A stretch of DNA of 54,005 nucleotides from Deltaproteobacteria bacterium. GTDB taxonomy: Bacteria; Myxococcota_A; UBA796; GCA-2862545. Below, piece by piece: positions 41,921 through 50,380 of the stretch. The notes beneath the pieces are model-generated. The model was given only the letters and a program-made list of their open reading frames with translations. It was not told the DNA's origin and ran no database searches. The position numbers were made by a program, and so were the translations under genes. The stretch covers positions 1 to 54,005 of the forward strand of contig SBGP01000097.1 of NCBI GenBank assembly GCA_006226595.1, in the 5' to 3' direction. How positions within the stretch are numbered: the stretch's first letter is position 1; each line of letters begins with the position of its first letter.

Positions 41921-44900
41921 CTAGGGGGTCGGCCACCCCAGGTCCTGGGCGAGCGCGAGCAGGTCCGCTCGCGACCAGGCACAACTGACGGGAAGCCCAT
42001 TGTGCAGCAAGCTGACGCGCTGCGCCTCCACCGCATCCCGATCACCGCGCGCCATCGCGACCTTCGCGAGCTGCACCCTCGCGAACACCTCCTCGCTCGG
42101 ACGGCGCAACAGCAAGGCGGCGTCGAGACCCGCCTGCGCCCGCACCGCGGCCTCCTCGGCGCGTCCCATCGCCAGAGCGTGCCCGGCCAGGCGTGTCTGG
42201 CTGTAGCCGACCCGGGAGCGCGCGTCGGCGAGCTCGAGGGCATCGATACCCTCCGCGACCTCGGGAAACGCGCGGGCATCCCCTCCCGCGAGGCGCGCCA
42301 GACCGAGGAGCACCCGCGCGAATGCCGCCTCGCTGCCCTCGCGGATGCGGTCCCCGATGCGCACGAGATCGAGCGCGAGCATCTCGGCTTCGAGGGGGCG
42401 GCCCTGATGCAGGCAGAGCATGACGTGCTGCTCGAGCGCGTAGTACGCGAAGAAGCGGTCGCCGTCGCGGTCCGCCGCCCGGCGAGACTCCTCGAACAGC
42501 TGGGTGGCTTCGTCCGCATCGCCACGCCAGGTCGCGAGCATGCCCAGCGACAGCGGAACGGCAGCGGTGGCCCGGCCGACGGTCCGCGCGAGCGCGCGCG
42601 CCTCGCGGGCCATGGCATCCGCCTGGGGGAGGTCGCGCTCGAGCAGGATCAAGCAGCGCGCCGTCTCGCCAAGAGCAGTGGAGCGGGCACCGGGGTCGGC
42701 GAGACGTCCGATGCGCTCGGCGCGAAGCGAGTCGCGGAGCGCACCCACCCACTGGTTGCGCTCGTAGCGGAGCGTCGAGGCGGTCATGTAGGCGTTGCGC
42801 GCGTGCGCGGCCGAGCCGAAGTCGATGGCGCGCTGGCCGAGGTCGTCGAGGCGCGCGAGGGTCGCGTCGAGATCCTGGGGGGGCTCGGCGGCCAGGGCGA
42901 TGGTCTCGAGCTCGATCTCGCGCTCGACCTTCTCGGGGTCGCGGAGCTCCGCGGCACAGCGCAGGCCGCGTACGGCAAGCGCCCGAGCCTCGGTGTTGGC
43001 GAACACGCGCAAGCAGTGCTGTCCGGCGAGCACGCAGGCCCGGGCAGCGGCCGAGGCGTCTCCCGCGAGCTCGGCGTGGCGGGCGAGCTCGGCGGCGACC
43101 TCGGGATCACGGAGGTCCCCCTCCCCGAGCACCTGCGCGACCCGCCCGTGCATCAACCGGCGCTGGCCCGCAGCGAGGTCGTCGTACACGGTGCGCCACA
43201 CGAGGTCGTGCGCGAAGGCCACCCGCCGACCGTCGTTCTCGTCGACGAGCAACGCGTGGGTCTGCAGCGTGCCGAGGGCGTTGACCACCGCATCCGCGCC
43301 GCCCGGAGCCACGGCTCCGAGCCGGGAGACGTCGAAGGCGCTGCCGAGGACGGCGGCCCAGCGGAGCAGATCGCGCGCATCCTCGGGAATCGACAGCAGG
43401 CGGTCGCGGATCACCGCGCTCACGCCGTCCCCTCGCGTCTGACGCGCACGGGCGAGCTCGAGGCTCAGCAGCGGGTTGCCCGCACTCTGGCGGTGGATCT
43501 CCCCGGCGTTCGCCTCGGGGTCGATGGCGCGCACGAGAGCCGCGGTGTCCTCGACGTCGAGGGGCCCGAGGGCGCGGGTGTCCAGCGGCAGGTCCCGCCG
43601 CAAGCCCGCGAGGCTGCGCTGCAGTGGCTCGTGGGCGGCGAGCTCCCCCCCGCGCGCGACGAGGACGGTGAGCACCGGGCGATGGGCGAGCGTGCGCACC
43701 ATCCAGTGGACCAGTGCCGTGGACGCGGCGTCCGCCCAGTGGACGTCGTCGAGGGCCACGACCACGCCGCCCTCTCCGGCGAGGTGCTCGACCAGCTCGC
43801 CGACGCCGGCGAAGAGCTGTTCCTTGCCGCCCGCGCCGGGCTCGACCCCACCGAGGAGCGGTGCGAGGCGCTCGGACCACGGCCGCTCACCGAGCACGGG
43901 CTGCTGGCGCAGCGCGTCGACCCAGGGGCCGTAGGCGCGGAGCTCGACCTCGTGCGCACGGCCGTGGAGGACGGCGACCCCGCGGGAGCGCGCGTTCTCG
44001 AGCAACGCGTTGAGCAGGCGCGACTTCCCGACACCGGGCTCGCCGGTCATCAGCAGCACGCGGCCGTGTCCCGAGCCGAGCACCGCCTCCATCGACTCGA
44101 TGAGCCACGCGAGCTCGGGCCCGCGTCCCACGAGACCGGCGACGTCGCGACGACCGGGGGCCACCTTGCGCGGCGCCACGCGGGGCGCGGGTGCCGTGCG
44201 GACGTCCTTCCAGGCGCGACCGACCTCGCCCGTGGACTGGGCGCCGATCTCGCGGCGTGCCGCGCGGGCGGCCTGCATCTGCGCCTCAGCCTCGTCGAGT
44301 CGTCCGGTGGCCCCGAGCAGGCGAATGAGCCGGGCGCGGGCCTCCTCGTCGAGCGGATCCGCGCGGACGAGCGCGCGCGCGTGAGGAATCGCCGCCTCGG
44401 GATGGTCGGCGTAGCGGTCGACCAGGGTGCGTCGGGCAAGCAGCGCCAGTCCGCGAAAGCGCTCCCGCTCGGCGGCGAGCCACAGACCGAGCTCCGGCTG
44501 CTCGTCGAGCACGAGGTCCGCGACCAGCTCACCATCGAGCGCCTCGGCGTGGGTCTCGAGCTCCTCTGTGGACAAGGACTCCGGCTCGGCGAGGGCATCG
44601 CGCGCCGCGAGCGCATCCACGTGTGCGCCGTCGAGGTCGAGGCCCACGTCGCGACGGTTGGCGACCACCCACGTGCGCTCTTTGGTGTCGAGGGTCGCGC
44701 GGAGCCGGGACAGCGACCAGCGCAGCGCACCGCGGGGGTCGTCGGCCTGATGCCACAGCAGATCGCACAGGTGCTCGCGAGTCTGCGCGCGGCGGGTGAG
44801 CACCAGGTACGCGAGCAGGGCCCGGGTCTTCTGTGACGGCGGCAGCGCCAGGCTCTCGCCGTCGCGAGCCACCGAGGTGTCGCCGATCAATCGGATCTCG

Positions 44901-44941
44901 AGCCCGTGCAACCCCACCGGCTGCGCCTCCAGAAGCGTCAC
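41921..44941 (-). CDS. Large BTAD / AAA ATPase transcriptional regulator with TPR region
   Basis: 1006 residues from GTG 44941. Residues 14-110 form an OmpR/SARP-type winged helix (IRLIGDTSVARDGESLALPPSQKTRALLAYLVL...LRWSLSRLRATL). Residues 110-250 are the helical BTAD domain (ALVRADPLDEEARARLIRLLGATGRLDEAEAQ). An ATPase starts near 270 (LVGRGPELAWL), with P-loop GEPGVGKS and Walker B VVVALDDVHWAD. From about 600 on, TPR-like helices follow. This is the SARP-like/MalT-like (STAND) architecture. It is encoded inside the operon it may control, 10 nt after the flavoprotein gene. Confidence 0.92.
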   Translation of the reverse strand: MTLLEAQPVGLHGLEIRLIGDTSVARDGESLALPPSQKTRALLAYLVLTRRAQTREHLCDLLWHQADDPRGALRWSLSRLRATLDTKERTWVVANRRDVGLDLDGAHVDALAARDALAEPESLSTEELETHAEALDGELVADLVLDEQPELGLWLAAERERFRGLALLARRTLVDRYADHPEAAIPHARALVRADPLDEEARARLIRLLGATGRLDEAEAQMQAARAARREIGAQSTGEVGRAWKDVRTAPAPRVAPRKVAPGRRDVAGLVGRGPELAWLIESMEAVLGSGHGRVLLMTGEPGVGKSRLLNALLENARSRGVAVLHGRAHEVELRAYGPWVDALRQQPVLGERPWSERLAPLLGGVEPGAGGKEQLFAGVGELVEHLAGEGGVVVALDDVHWADAASTALVHWMVRTLAHRPVLTVLVARGGELAAHEPLQRSLAGLRRDLPLDTRALGPLDVEDTAALVRAIDPEANAGEIHRQSAGNPLLSLELARARQTRGDGVSAVIRDRLLSIPEDARDLLRWAAVLGSAFDVSRLGAVAPGGADAVVNALGTLQTHALLVDENDGRRVAFAHDLVWRTVYDDLAAGQRRLMHGRVAQVLGEGDLRDPEVAAELARHAELAGDASAAARACVLAGQHCLRVFANTEARALAVRGLRCAAELRDPEKVEREIELETIALAAEPPQDLDATLARLDDLGQRAIDFGSAAHARNAYMTASTLRYERNQWVGALRDSLRAERIGRLADPGARSTALGETARCLILLERDLPQADAMAREARALARTVGRATAAVPLSLGMLATWRGDADEATQLFEESRRAADRDGDRFFAYYALEQHVMLCLHQGRPLEAEMLALDLVRIGDRIREGSEAAFARVLLGLARLAGGDARAFPEVAEGIDALELADARSRVGYSQTRLAGHALAMGRAEEAAVRAQAGLDAALLLRRPSEEVFARVQLAKVAMARGDRDAVEAQRVSLLHNGLPVSCAWSRADLLALAQDLGWPTP

Positions 44942-44951
44942 CGTACCACCC

Positions 44952-46088
44952 TCAACCGACCGCGCGCATGCGGGCGCCGGTGACCAGGGGGCCGAAGCGC
45001 GCGACCAGGTCGGCCTCGCGGCGCATCTCGCGCGCCGCGCTACGATGCAGCTGCTCGAGCTCGCTCATCGACCACTCGAAGGTGGCCAGGCGGTCGGTGA
45101 CGTCGAGGAAGGGCTGGGCGAAGGCGTCGCGGGTGCCCTGGTAGTGGGCGAGGGCGTCGTTGCCGCCGGTGATCAGTGCCCGCGCGAGCAGCTCGGCGTC
45201 ACGCAGCGCATCGGTCATGCCGTGCGCAGTGATCGGGTCGCGGAAGTAGCCCGCGTCCCCGACCAGCGCCCAGCCCGGACCCCAGGCCCGGCGCAGGCAG
45301 CCCGGTGCGCCGGCGAAGCCGCGGATGTCCGCGTTCTCGGGAAGGCGTGCGGCAAGGGCCGGGTCGTGCTCGGTGAGAACCCGACGCAGGGCCGCCCGCG
45401 GGTCGGCAGCGACCTCGGCGAGAAAGCGCCGGGAAGACACGGTGGCGCAGAGCAGCGTGGCCTGCTCGGTGGGCACGACGAAGGCCGCGGAGCCCGGCTT
45501 GAATCGCCACACGTACCCGCTGTCCTCGGGCGCCGACGGCACATAGGCGTACACGGAGCCCGTCGAGGCCTCGGTGCGGCGGACCACGGTCGCGTCCACC
45601 GCCTTGGCGACCTGCGAGCGCAGGCCGTCCGCGCCGACCACGAAGTCGGCACGCACGAAGCACTCCCCCTCCGGGCCGCGCGCCCGAACCCCCTTGCCCG
45701 GCTGTACATCGAGCACGCGGTGCCGGAAGCGGAACTCCGCACCCGCTTCGCGCGCCGCCTGCACGAGCAGCGCGTCCAGCGTGTGCCGCCGCGGAGCGAC
45801 CAGCCCGTCGACGCCGTGACGTTCGCCCATGGGCACGGTGATCAGCTGACCGTCGTAGCCGAACACGGTCTCGCGTACCGCGGGGGCGCGCTCGAGCACC
45901 GCTGGCAGCACGCCCCAGCGCGCGAGCTGGATCACGCCGGCCCGCATGAACGCATGGGTCGAGAGCGTGTCCGTGCCCGGCGCGGCGCGGTCGAGCACCA
46001 GGACGCTCAGGCCCGCCCGCGCGAGGAGCAGGGCCGTGGAGGCACCCGCGACTCGGGCCCCGACAATGACGACGTCGTACTTGTACAT
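44952..46088 (-). CDS. FAD-dependent oxidoreductase (geranylgeranyl-reductase / aromatic hydroxylase-like)
   Basis: 378 residues from ATG 46088 behind GAGGAG. The N-terminal dinucleotide site is VVIVGARVAGASTALLLARAGLSVLVLDR, with the first glycines slightly atypical (G-A-R-x-A-G). FVVGADGLRS is the DG motif and ALVGDAGYFRDPITAHGMTDALRDA the second FAD motif of class A flavoprotein monooxygenases and geranylgeranyl reductases. It could hydroxylate or reduce a hydrophobic substrate. Middle of a four-gap operon (9 nt after the preceding gene, 10 nt before the regulator). Confidence 0.9.
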   Translation of the reverse strand: MYKYDVVIVGARVAGASTALLLARAGLSVLVLDRAAPGTDTLSTHAFMRAGVIQLARWGVLPAVLERAPAVRETVFGYDGQLITVPMGERHGVDGLVAPRRHTLDALLVQAAREAGAEFRFRHRVLDVQPGKGVRARGPEGECFVRADFVVGADGLRSQVAKAVDATVVRRTEASTGSVYAYVPSAPEDSGYVWRFKPGSAAFVVPTEQATLLCATVSSRRFLAEVAADPRAALRRVLTEHDPALAARLPENADIRGFAGAPGCLRRAWGPGWALVGDAGYFRDPITAHGMTDALRDAELLARALITGGNDALAHYQGTRDAFAQPFLDVTDRLATFEWSMSELEQLHRSAAREMRREADLVARFGPLVTGARMRAVG

Positions 46089-46097
46089 GTTGGCTCC

Positions 46098-47336
46098 TCA
46101 GGCCGCCCGACGGGCGGAGTTCTCGAGATGGGCCGCGAGCCTCGCGGCAAGGAAGCGGGCGTCGTCACCGACGCCGTCGAGGTAGGTCGACTTGCGGGTG
46201 CGCATCATCGGGAGTCCGAGGGCCACCAGGCCCGGAATCGGCGTCTCCCCTCCGCGCTGCACGAGCTCGCCGTCCCTGAGGACCGGCAGGTGCAGCCACG
46301 GGTAGGTGCGGCGAAAGCCGGTGGCCCAGATCACGGTGCGGATGCCCTCGGCGCGCAGATCGAGCTGGGTCGGCGTCGGACCGGCGACGAAGCGGGTGGG
46401 TCGGGCTTCGCGGGTCCAGGGGCCGTCGAGTTCGTCGGCGAAGCCGTCGATGCGCGCGAGCAGCCGGTCGAGGCGACGCTCGGCGGACTCCACCGCATCG
46501 GGCAGGTCGTCGGCGAAGCGCACGGACTCGCCGCGGGCGGTGACGAAGCGCCCGACGAGGCGCACGCCGAGCGCGCGAAGCGTGGGAAGGTCGACCGCGC
46601 GGGGGTTCGCCCCGCCGACCAGCTGGAGCGAAGGCGCGCTTCGCGCGGCGTGGAGGTCCCGAACCTGGTCGAAGCGCTCGGAGAGCAGGCCGCTGTGCTC
46701 GAGCCACCACTGGATGTCGCGGCCGCGCCAGGTGCGGGGCACGCGGGCGTGGTTGCCGACGGAGAGCACCACCTCGCGGCCCGAGCGACGGATCTCCTCG
46801 GCGAGCTGCACGCCCGTGGCCGAGCCACCGACGACGAGCACGCCGCCGGGCTCGAGGTCCTCGGGACTGCGGTAGCGATGGGGCGTGACCTGGCGGACAC
46901 GGAGGGTGAGGCCATCGGCCCCGGGCGGGACCAGCGGCTTGTCGCAGGCTCCCGTGGCGACGACCACGCCGCGGGCGCGCCAGCTGTCGCCGCTGGTGGC
47001 AATCTCGAAGCGCTCGTCGCGGCGAGTGACCGCGCGAACCTCCGTCCCCTCCTCGACCGGGGCGACCACGCTGGCTGCGTAGCCGGCGAGCATCGCGATG
47101 AGCTCGCGCTTGCTCATGAAGCCGTGCGGATCGTCGCCCTGGTATGTCCACCCGGGCAGTCGGGTCTGCCAGCGGGGGGTGAGCAGGGACAGGCTGTCCC
47201 AGCGCTCGCTGCGCCAGCGCTCACCGACCCGACCCCGCTCGAGGAGCACGTGGTCGATGTTTCGTTCCGAGAGGCAGGCACTGGCGGCGAGTCCCGCTTG
47301 TCCGGCGCCGAGGATGACGATGTCGGTGGAGCGCAT
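46098..47336 (-). CDS. Flavin-dependent NAD(P)H monooxygenase-like protein
   Basis: 412 residues from ATG 47336 with GGAGG upstream. The first FAD site is IVILGAGQAGLAASACL, followed by WDSLSLLTPRWQTRLPG, typical of flavin-containing monooxygenases and YUC-like proteins. The NAD(P)H site is GGVLVVGGSATGVQLAEEI. The ATGF-type closing motif appears as TVIWATGFRRTYPWL. Members oxygenate nitrogen or sulfur atoms or act as Baeyer-Villiger enzymes. It follows the OsmC gene by 56 bp. Confidence 0.92.
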   Translation of the reverse strand: MRSTDIVILGAGQAGLAASACLSERNIDHVLLERGRVGERWRSERWDSLSLLTPRWQTRLPGWTYQGDDPHGFMSKRELIAMLAGYAASVVAPVEEGTEVRAVTRRDERFEIATSGDSWRARGVVVATGACDKPLVPPGADGLTLRVRQVTPHRYRSPEDLEPGGVLVVGGSATGVQLAEEIRRSGREVVLSVGNHARVPRTWRGRDIQWWLEHSGLLSERFDQVRDLHAARSAPSLQLVGGANPRAVDLPTLRALGVRLVGRFVTARGESVRFADDLPDAVESAERRLDRLLARIDGFADELDGPWTREARPTRFVAGPTPTQLDLRAEGIRTVIWATGFRRTYPWLHLPVLRDGELVQRGGETPIPGLVALGLPMMRTRKSTYLDGVGDDARFLAARLAAHLENSARRAA

Positions 47337-47392
47337 GGTGTCCTCCGCGGGGGCGAGGACGCGTGTCCCCGCCCACTGCGAATGGGAAGGGA

Positions 47393-47956
47393 TCAGGCGG
47401 CGTTGCCCTCGACGCGGACAGCCACGCCGTTGGTCAGCGCATCGAGCACGGCCGAGCGGGCCTTGGCCTGCTCGACGATGGCCAGGAGCTTCTCCTGGTC
47501 GGCATCGCCGGCGATGTTCACGTTCAGGCGCATCTCGCTGTAGCCGTTGCGCACGTCGCCGCGGATGCCGAGCATGCCCTGCAGGTCGAGGTCACCGGCG
47601 ATCTCGATGGTCACCTCGTGCAGGGTGACGCGACGCGCCGCCGCGATGTTCGCGATGCCGGCCATGATGCAGCTCGCCAGGGCGTGGAGCAGGAACTCCG
47701 GCGGCGTCGGGGCCGCGCCCTCGCCGCACAGGACCTGGGGGTGGTCGGCATCGAAGGTGGTGTCGAACACGTGGTCGAACTGGCTGCCGGCGCCCGAGAA
47801 GGGGCCGAAGGTCGTGCGGGAGCGGGTGCCGCGGATCCAGCGGTTGGTCGCCCGGAAGGTGAACGCCGCGAGCTCGGGCATCTCGGCCACGTGACCGATG
47901 GTCGCGAGGAGCTTGGGGGTATCGACGCCGTGACGGGGGGTGTGGGACATGGTCAT
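47393..47956 (-). CDS. OsmC/Ohr-family protein
   Basis: 187 residues from ATG 47956 (AAGGAG upstream; a second ATG follows two codons later). The domain contains GEGAAPTPPEFLLHALASCIMAGIANIAAARRV, the helix with the conserved cysteine of OsmC peroxidases. HEVTIEIAGDLDLQGMLGI follows. The first peroxidatic cysteine could be the one in PQVLCGEGAAP, so both are near each other in sequence. OsmC proteins reduce organic hydroperoxides using lipoyl or thiol cofactors. It is the first gene of the operon and lies behind the GTGTG repeat region. Confidence 0.92.
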   Translation of the reverse strand: MTMSHTPRHGVDTPKLLATIGHVAEMPELAAFTFRATNRWIRGTRSRTTFGPFSGAGSQFDHVFDTTFDADHPQVLCGEGAAPTPPEFLLHALASCIMAGIANIAAARRVTLHEVTIEIAGDLDLQGMLGIRGDVRNGYSEMRLNVNIAGDADQEKLLAIVEQAKARSAVLDALTNGVAVRVEGNAA

Positions 47957-48025
47957 GGTGGACTCCTTGGTGGGTTGGCCGGAGCAGCGTCGTTGCTGCT
48001 CACGTCCTCAACTTCCACCGCCGGG

Positions 48026-48106
48026 GTGTGCGCCTCCGTGTGCGCCAGCGTGTGAACCGAGAACCCTCCGCGTGTGCACCGTGTGAGTCGGCCGTGGGCC
48101 CGTGTG
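48026..48106 (-). promoter_or_regulatory. Phased GTGTG repeats upstream of the OsmC operon
   Basis: Six GTGTG copies (plus strand) begin at 48026, 48038, 48050, 48072, 48081 and 48102: spacings of 12, 12, 22, 9 and 21 bp. They lie 70-150 nt upstream of the OsmC start. The copy GTGCGCCAGCGTGTGAACC (48040-48058) recurs almost exactly before the next gene. Iterated short repeats in this spacing are how SARP/BTAD proteins bind, and such a regulator is the fourth gene of this operon. The rest of the 304-bp gap shows nothing clear. Confidence 0.5.
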
Positions 48107-48260
48107 AAGCCTTCGCTCGCGAGGCGATGGCTCGACCCTGGAGGCGCCCTCGACCTGGCCCCACCGTCCGGATGACCGGTGTGGAAGCGTCACCGCGGCC
48201 GGATCCACGAAAAACGCCGCGACGCGAGAGCGCCACGGCGTGAACGTTCGCGCCAGCCTG

Positions 48261-48725
48261 CTAGCCGAGGTCGAAGAGGTCCACCTTGGGGTCGGCCTTG
48301 AGCTCGGTGCGGACCTGGAGCGCGTCGTCGTCCTCGAACCACAGCTTCGCGCGGGCGTCGCCGTTCTTGGCGTACACGTGCCCCGAGAGCTGGGAGGGTC
48401 CACGGGTGGCGCCGGTGAACGCCCCCGCCGTGGCCTGTTCGCTGGACATGAAGCTCAGCTCGGCGCCCTCGACGGTGACGATGGAGCCCCCCGCCGAGGA
48501 CTCCTGCACGTTCGTCGCCTTGCCGACCAGCCACTCGGGTGAGATGGGCATGGTCTCGGTCCACGCCGCGGTCTCGGAGCCGGCCTCGGAGGAGCCCTTC
48601 ATCATCTCCTGGACGAAGGCGTTGCCGTAGCCTGCGGCCTGATCGAGCCAGCCCGAGCCCTTCTGGGCAGAGGACTGGGCGCTCTCGGTGGACTGGGACG
48701 AGGACTTCTTGTGGCTCTTCGACAT
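48261..48725 (-). CDS. Small soluble protein of unknown function
   Basis: 154 residues from ATG 48725. The first 35 residues are Ser/Lys/Gln-rich and disordered. GWLDQAAGYGNAFVQEMM follows, an Ala/Gly/Asn-rich helix of a kind I associate with cargo or core proteins of contractile injection loci (weak memory, not verified). The C-terminal half is acidic and beta-rich (LWFEDDDALQVRTELKADP). No signal, no cysteine. Its upstream region carries the same 19-bp element as the OsmC operon, suggesting shared control. Confidence 0.68.
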   Translation of the reverse strand: MSKSHKKSSSQSTESAQSSAQKGSGWLDQAAGYGNAFVQEMMKGSSEAGSETAAWTETMPISPEWLVGKATNVQESSAGGSIVTVEGAELSFMSSEQATAGAFTGATRGPSQLSGHVYAKNGDARAKLWFEDDDALQVRTELKADPKVDLFDLG

Positions 48726-48794
48726 GGGAGGCTCCCGGGAAGGGCCGCGTCGAGGGGCGCGGCGGTGGTTGCACTCCCACCGTCACCCCGGCCC

Positions 48795-48823
48795 ATGTGA
48801 GCCAGCGTGTGAACCACCGTGAA
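48795..48823 (-). promoter_or_regulatory. Second copy of the GTGTG element
   Basis: GTGAGCCAGCGTGTGAACC (48797-48815) matches 18 of 19 bases of 48040-48058. The 12-bp phasing is retained: ATGTG at 48795, GTGTG at 48807, GTGAA at 48819. It lies about 72 nt upstream of the small gene at 48725, comparable with about 84 nt for the OsmC gene. Confidence 0.5.
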
Positions 48824-48912
48824 CGCGCACACGAAGCCGTGGAACCGCTGATGGCGGGCCCTCAGCGCGGCAGCGCGCGAACGAAGCGCCGCGTTTCACA
48901 CGGTCGAAGCCC

Positions 48913-49515
48913 CTAGGGGTGGACCGAGCTCACGCTGGTGGCGTCGGAGACCTCGAGACTGCCCATGTTTCCGAGCCGCAGGGTGCCGGAGGCCGTGTGG
49001 CCCGGGTTCACCGCCATGCTCTCGATGTCGACGAGCTCGGCGGTGGGATCCTCGAGGTCGAGCTCGAACGAGAGCGTGTGCTCCTCGCCGTCGACCAGCC
49101 AGGTCGCGCCGCGACTGACCACCGACACGAAGTCCGTGGCGTACTCCTCGCCTGGGGCTCCGACCTCGAACAGGTTGAGGATGGTGACGCCGGTGGACTC
49201 GAGACGCACGTCGCCGACGGTGAGCTCGATGGGCGGGAGGTCGACCATCTCGGTGCTGAGCGCGTTCTCCTGGACGTAGCCGCGCGTCGAGCGCCGGTCC
49301 CGCACGCACAGCGGGACGGTGCCTTCGACGGTTGCGCGCTCGTGCGCCAGGGTGAACACCGGGCCGACGCCAACCTCGAGAGTCGAGACCTCACCCGAGA
49401 CGTCGAGCACGATCTCCGGCGCGTCGCACACCTGGGAGTTCCCCTCACAAGCTGCGAGCATCCACGGCCAGAACAGCATCGACCAGCGAGCCAAGCGCAC
49501 CTCCATCTTCGTCAT
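48913..49515 (-). CDS. Lipoprotein of unknown function
   Basis: 200 residues from ATG 49515 (ATG 49506 is possible). The stretch RLARWSMLFWPWMLAAC is a lipoprotein signal. The mature part is all-beta by eye (VLDVSGEVSTLEVGVGPVFTLAHE, VDLPPIELTVGDVRLESTG) with two further cysteines near the front. It resembles a single Ig-like or DUF4382-type lipoprotein domain but I cannot assign a family. It may be an extracytoplasmic protein transcribed separately; 57-75 bp separate it from the frameshifted gene upstream. Confidence 0.75.
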   Translation of the reverse strand: MTKMEVRLARWSMLFWPWMLAACEGNSQVCDAPEIVLDVSGEVSTLEVGVGPVFTLAHERATVEGTVPLCVRDRRSTRGYVQENALSTEMVDLPPIELTVGDVRLESTGVTILNLFEVGAPGEEYATDFVSVVSRGATWLVDGEEHTLSFELDLEDPTAELVDIESMAVNPGHTASGTLRLGNMGSLEVSDATSVSSVHP

Positions 49516-49589
49516 GCCCGGAGGCTATCCCGGGTCTGGCGACCTGTCTGGAAAGCCATCGACCGGCGAGGCTCATTGACCCTGCTGGA

Positions 49590-50334
49590 TCAGGTCTCGG
49601 CGTCGAGCAGGTCGCCAAGTTGCATCGCGGCCTCGATGAGCGGGACGAGGTCGGCGAGCGCACGCCCGGGAATACGCACGACCACCCGTTCGGCGTCGAT
49701 CTCGCTGCCCGGATGGCCGTGGAGGCACTGCATCAGTGGCTCGCGAAACGCTTCCTCGACCGGCAATGCGGCAACCAAGGGCTTCGGAGACCTCGAGGTC
49801 GCGGGACAGGACCAGATCGTCGAGGGCGTTCCGGCCCGGGCCCTTTCGCCCCAGCGCTCCCGGAATGGGCTTGCGCAGCCGTACTTCGATGGAGGTCTCA
49901 GCGGGGAGCGGCGCATCGGTGACGAGGACGCGGTCCCCGACGAGTGTGCTGCGGGAGTGCATGCGGGTGTGGGTCAGACCGAGATGCCGGGCCGCCTCGT
50001 CCCACTCTCGCCACCAAGCGTCGACGAGGGCGCGCGCGAGCTCGGTCACCTGTGCCGCTCGGGTGTGGCGCGTATCGCCGAACTCCACCTCGAGGGCGCT
50101 GCGATGCAACCGGAGGGCCTCCCAGTCGTGGGTTCGAAGCCACTGGGAGACGGTGGGGTCGACCATCACGGAGCCGCGCGGTGTCCCCCTCCCCCCAGGA
50201 CTCCTGGGGACTGTCGGGGATGGCGTCGCCTGCGTCATGTGGACCGGCAGGCGCACATCGATGCGCAGGGCGGCGGCGAGACCCTCGCGGTTGGTTCGCA
50301 AGGCAGCGGACCGTACGACGTACTCGGTGTTCAT
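49590..50334 (-). pseudogene. Frameshifted gene of unknown function
   Basis: From ATG 50334 (GGAG upstream) one frame reads to DLVLSRDLEVSEA (about residue 186). The following codons turn into Arg-rich nonsense, while the neighbouring frame continues sensibly as LVAALPVEEAFREPLMQCLHG to LIEAAMQLGDLLDAET, stopping at 49590. Dropping one base from the C triplet (GGG at 49779-49781 on the plus strand) restores a single protein of about 247 residues. The intact part WLRTHDWEALRLHRSALEVE and LVDAWWREWDEAARHLGL is helical, the rest beta-rich; no family recognised. The uncorrected frame ends at 49573. A sequencing error or genuine decay are both possible. It lies 46 bp downstream of the TOPRIM gene. 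Confidence 0.62.
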
Positions 50335-50380
50335 GCTGCGCTCCGGTTGGCCTCGACGTCCGGGCCACGAGTCGTGCTCG

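Noticed and set aside
42002-44836. 944-codon plus-strand open frame opposite the BTAD-ATPase regulator
   Set aside because: High-GC shadow frame; the minus strand has Walker motifs and operon spacing.
44796-47543. 915-codon plus-strand open frame opposite the two flavoprotein genes
   Set aside because: Shadow of genes with clear FAD-binding motifs on the minus strand.
48910-48919. CCCCTAGGGG palindrome
   Set aside because: It contains the stop codon of the lipoprotein gene; a chance symmetric 10-mer in GC-rich DNA.
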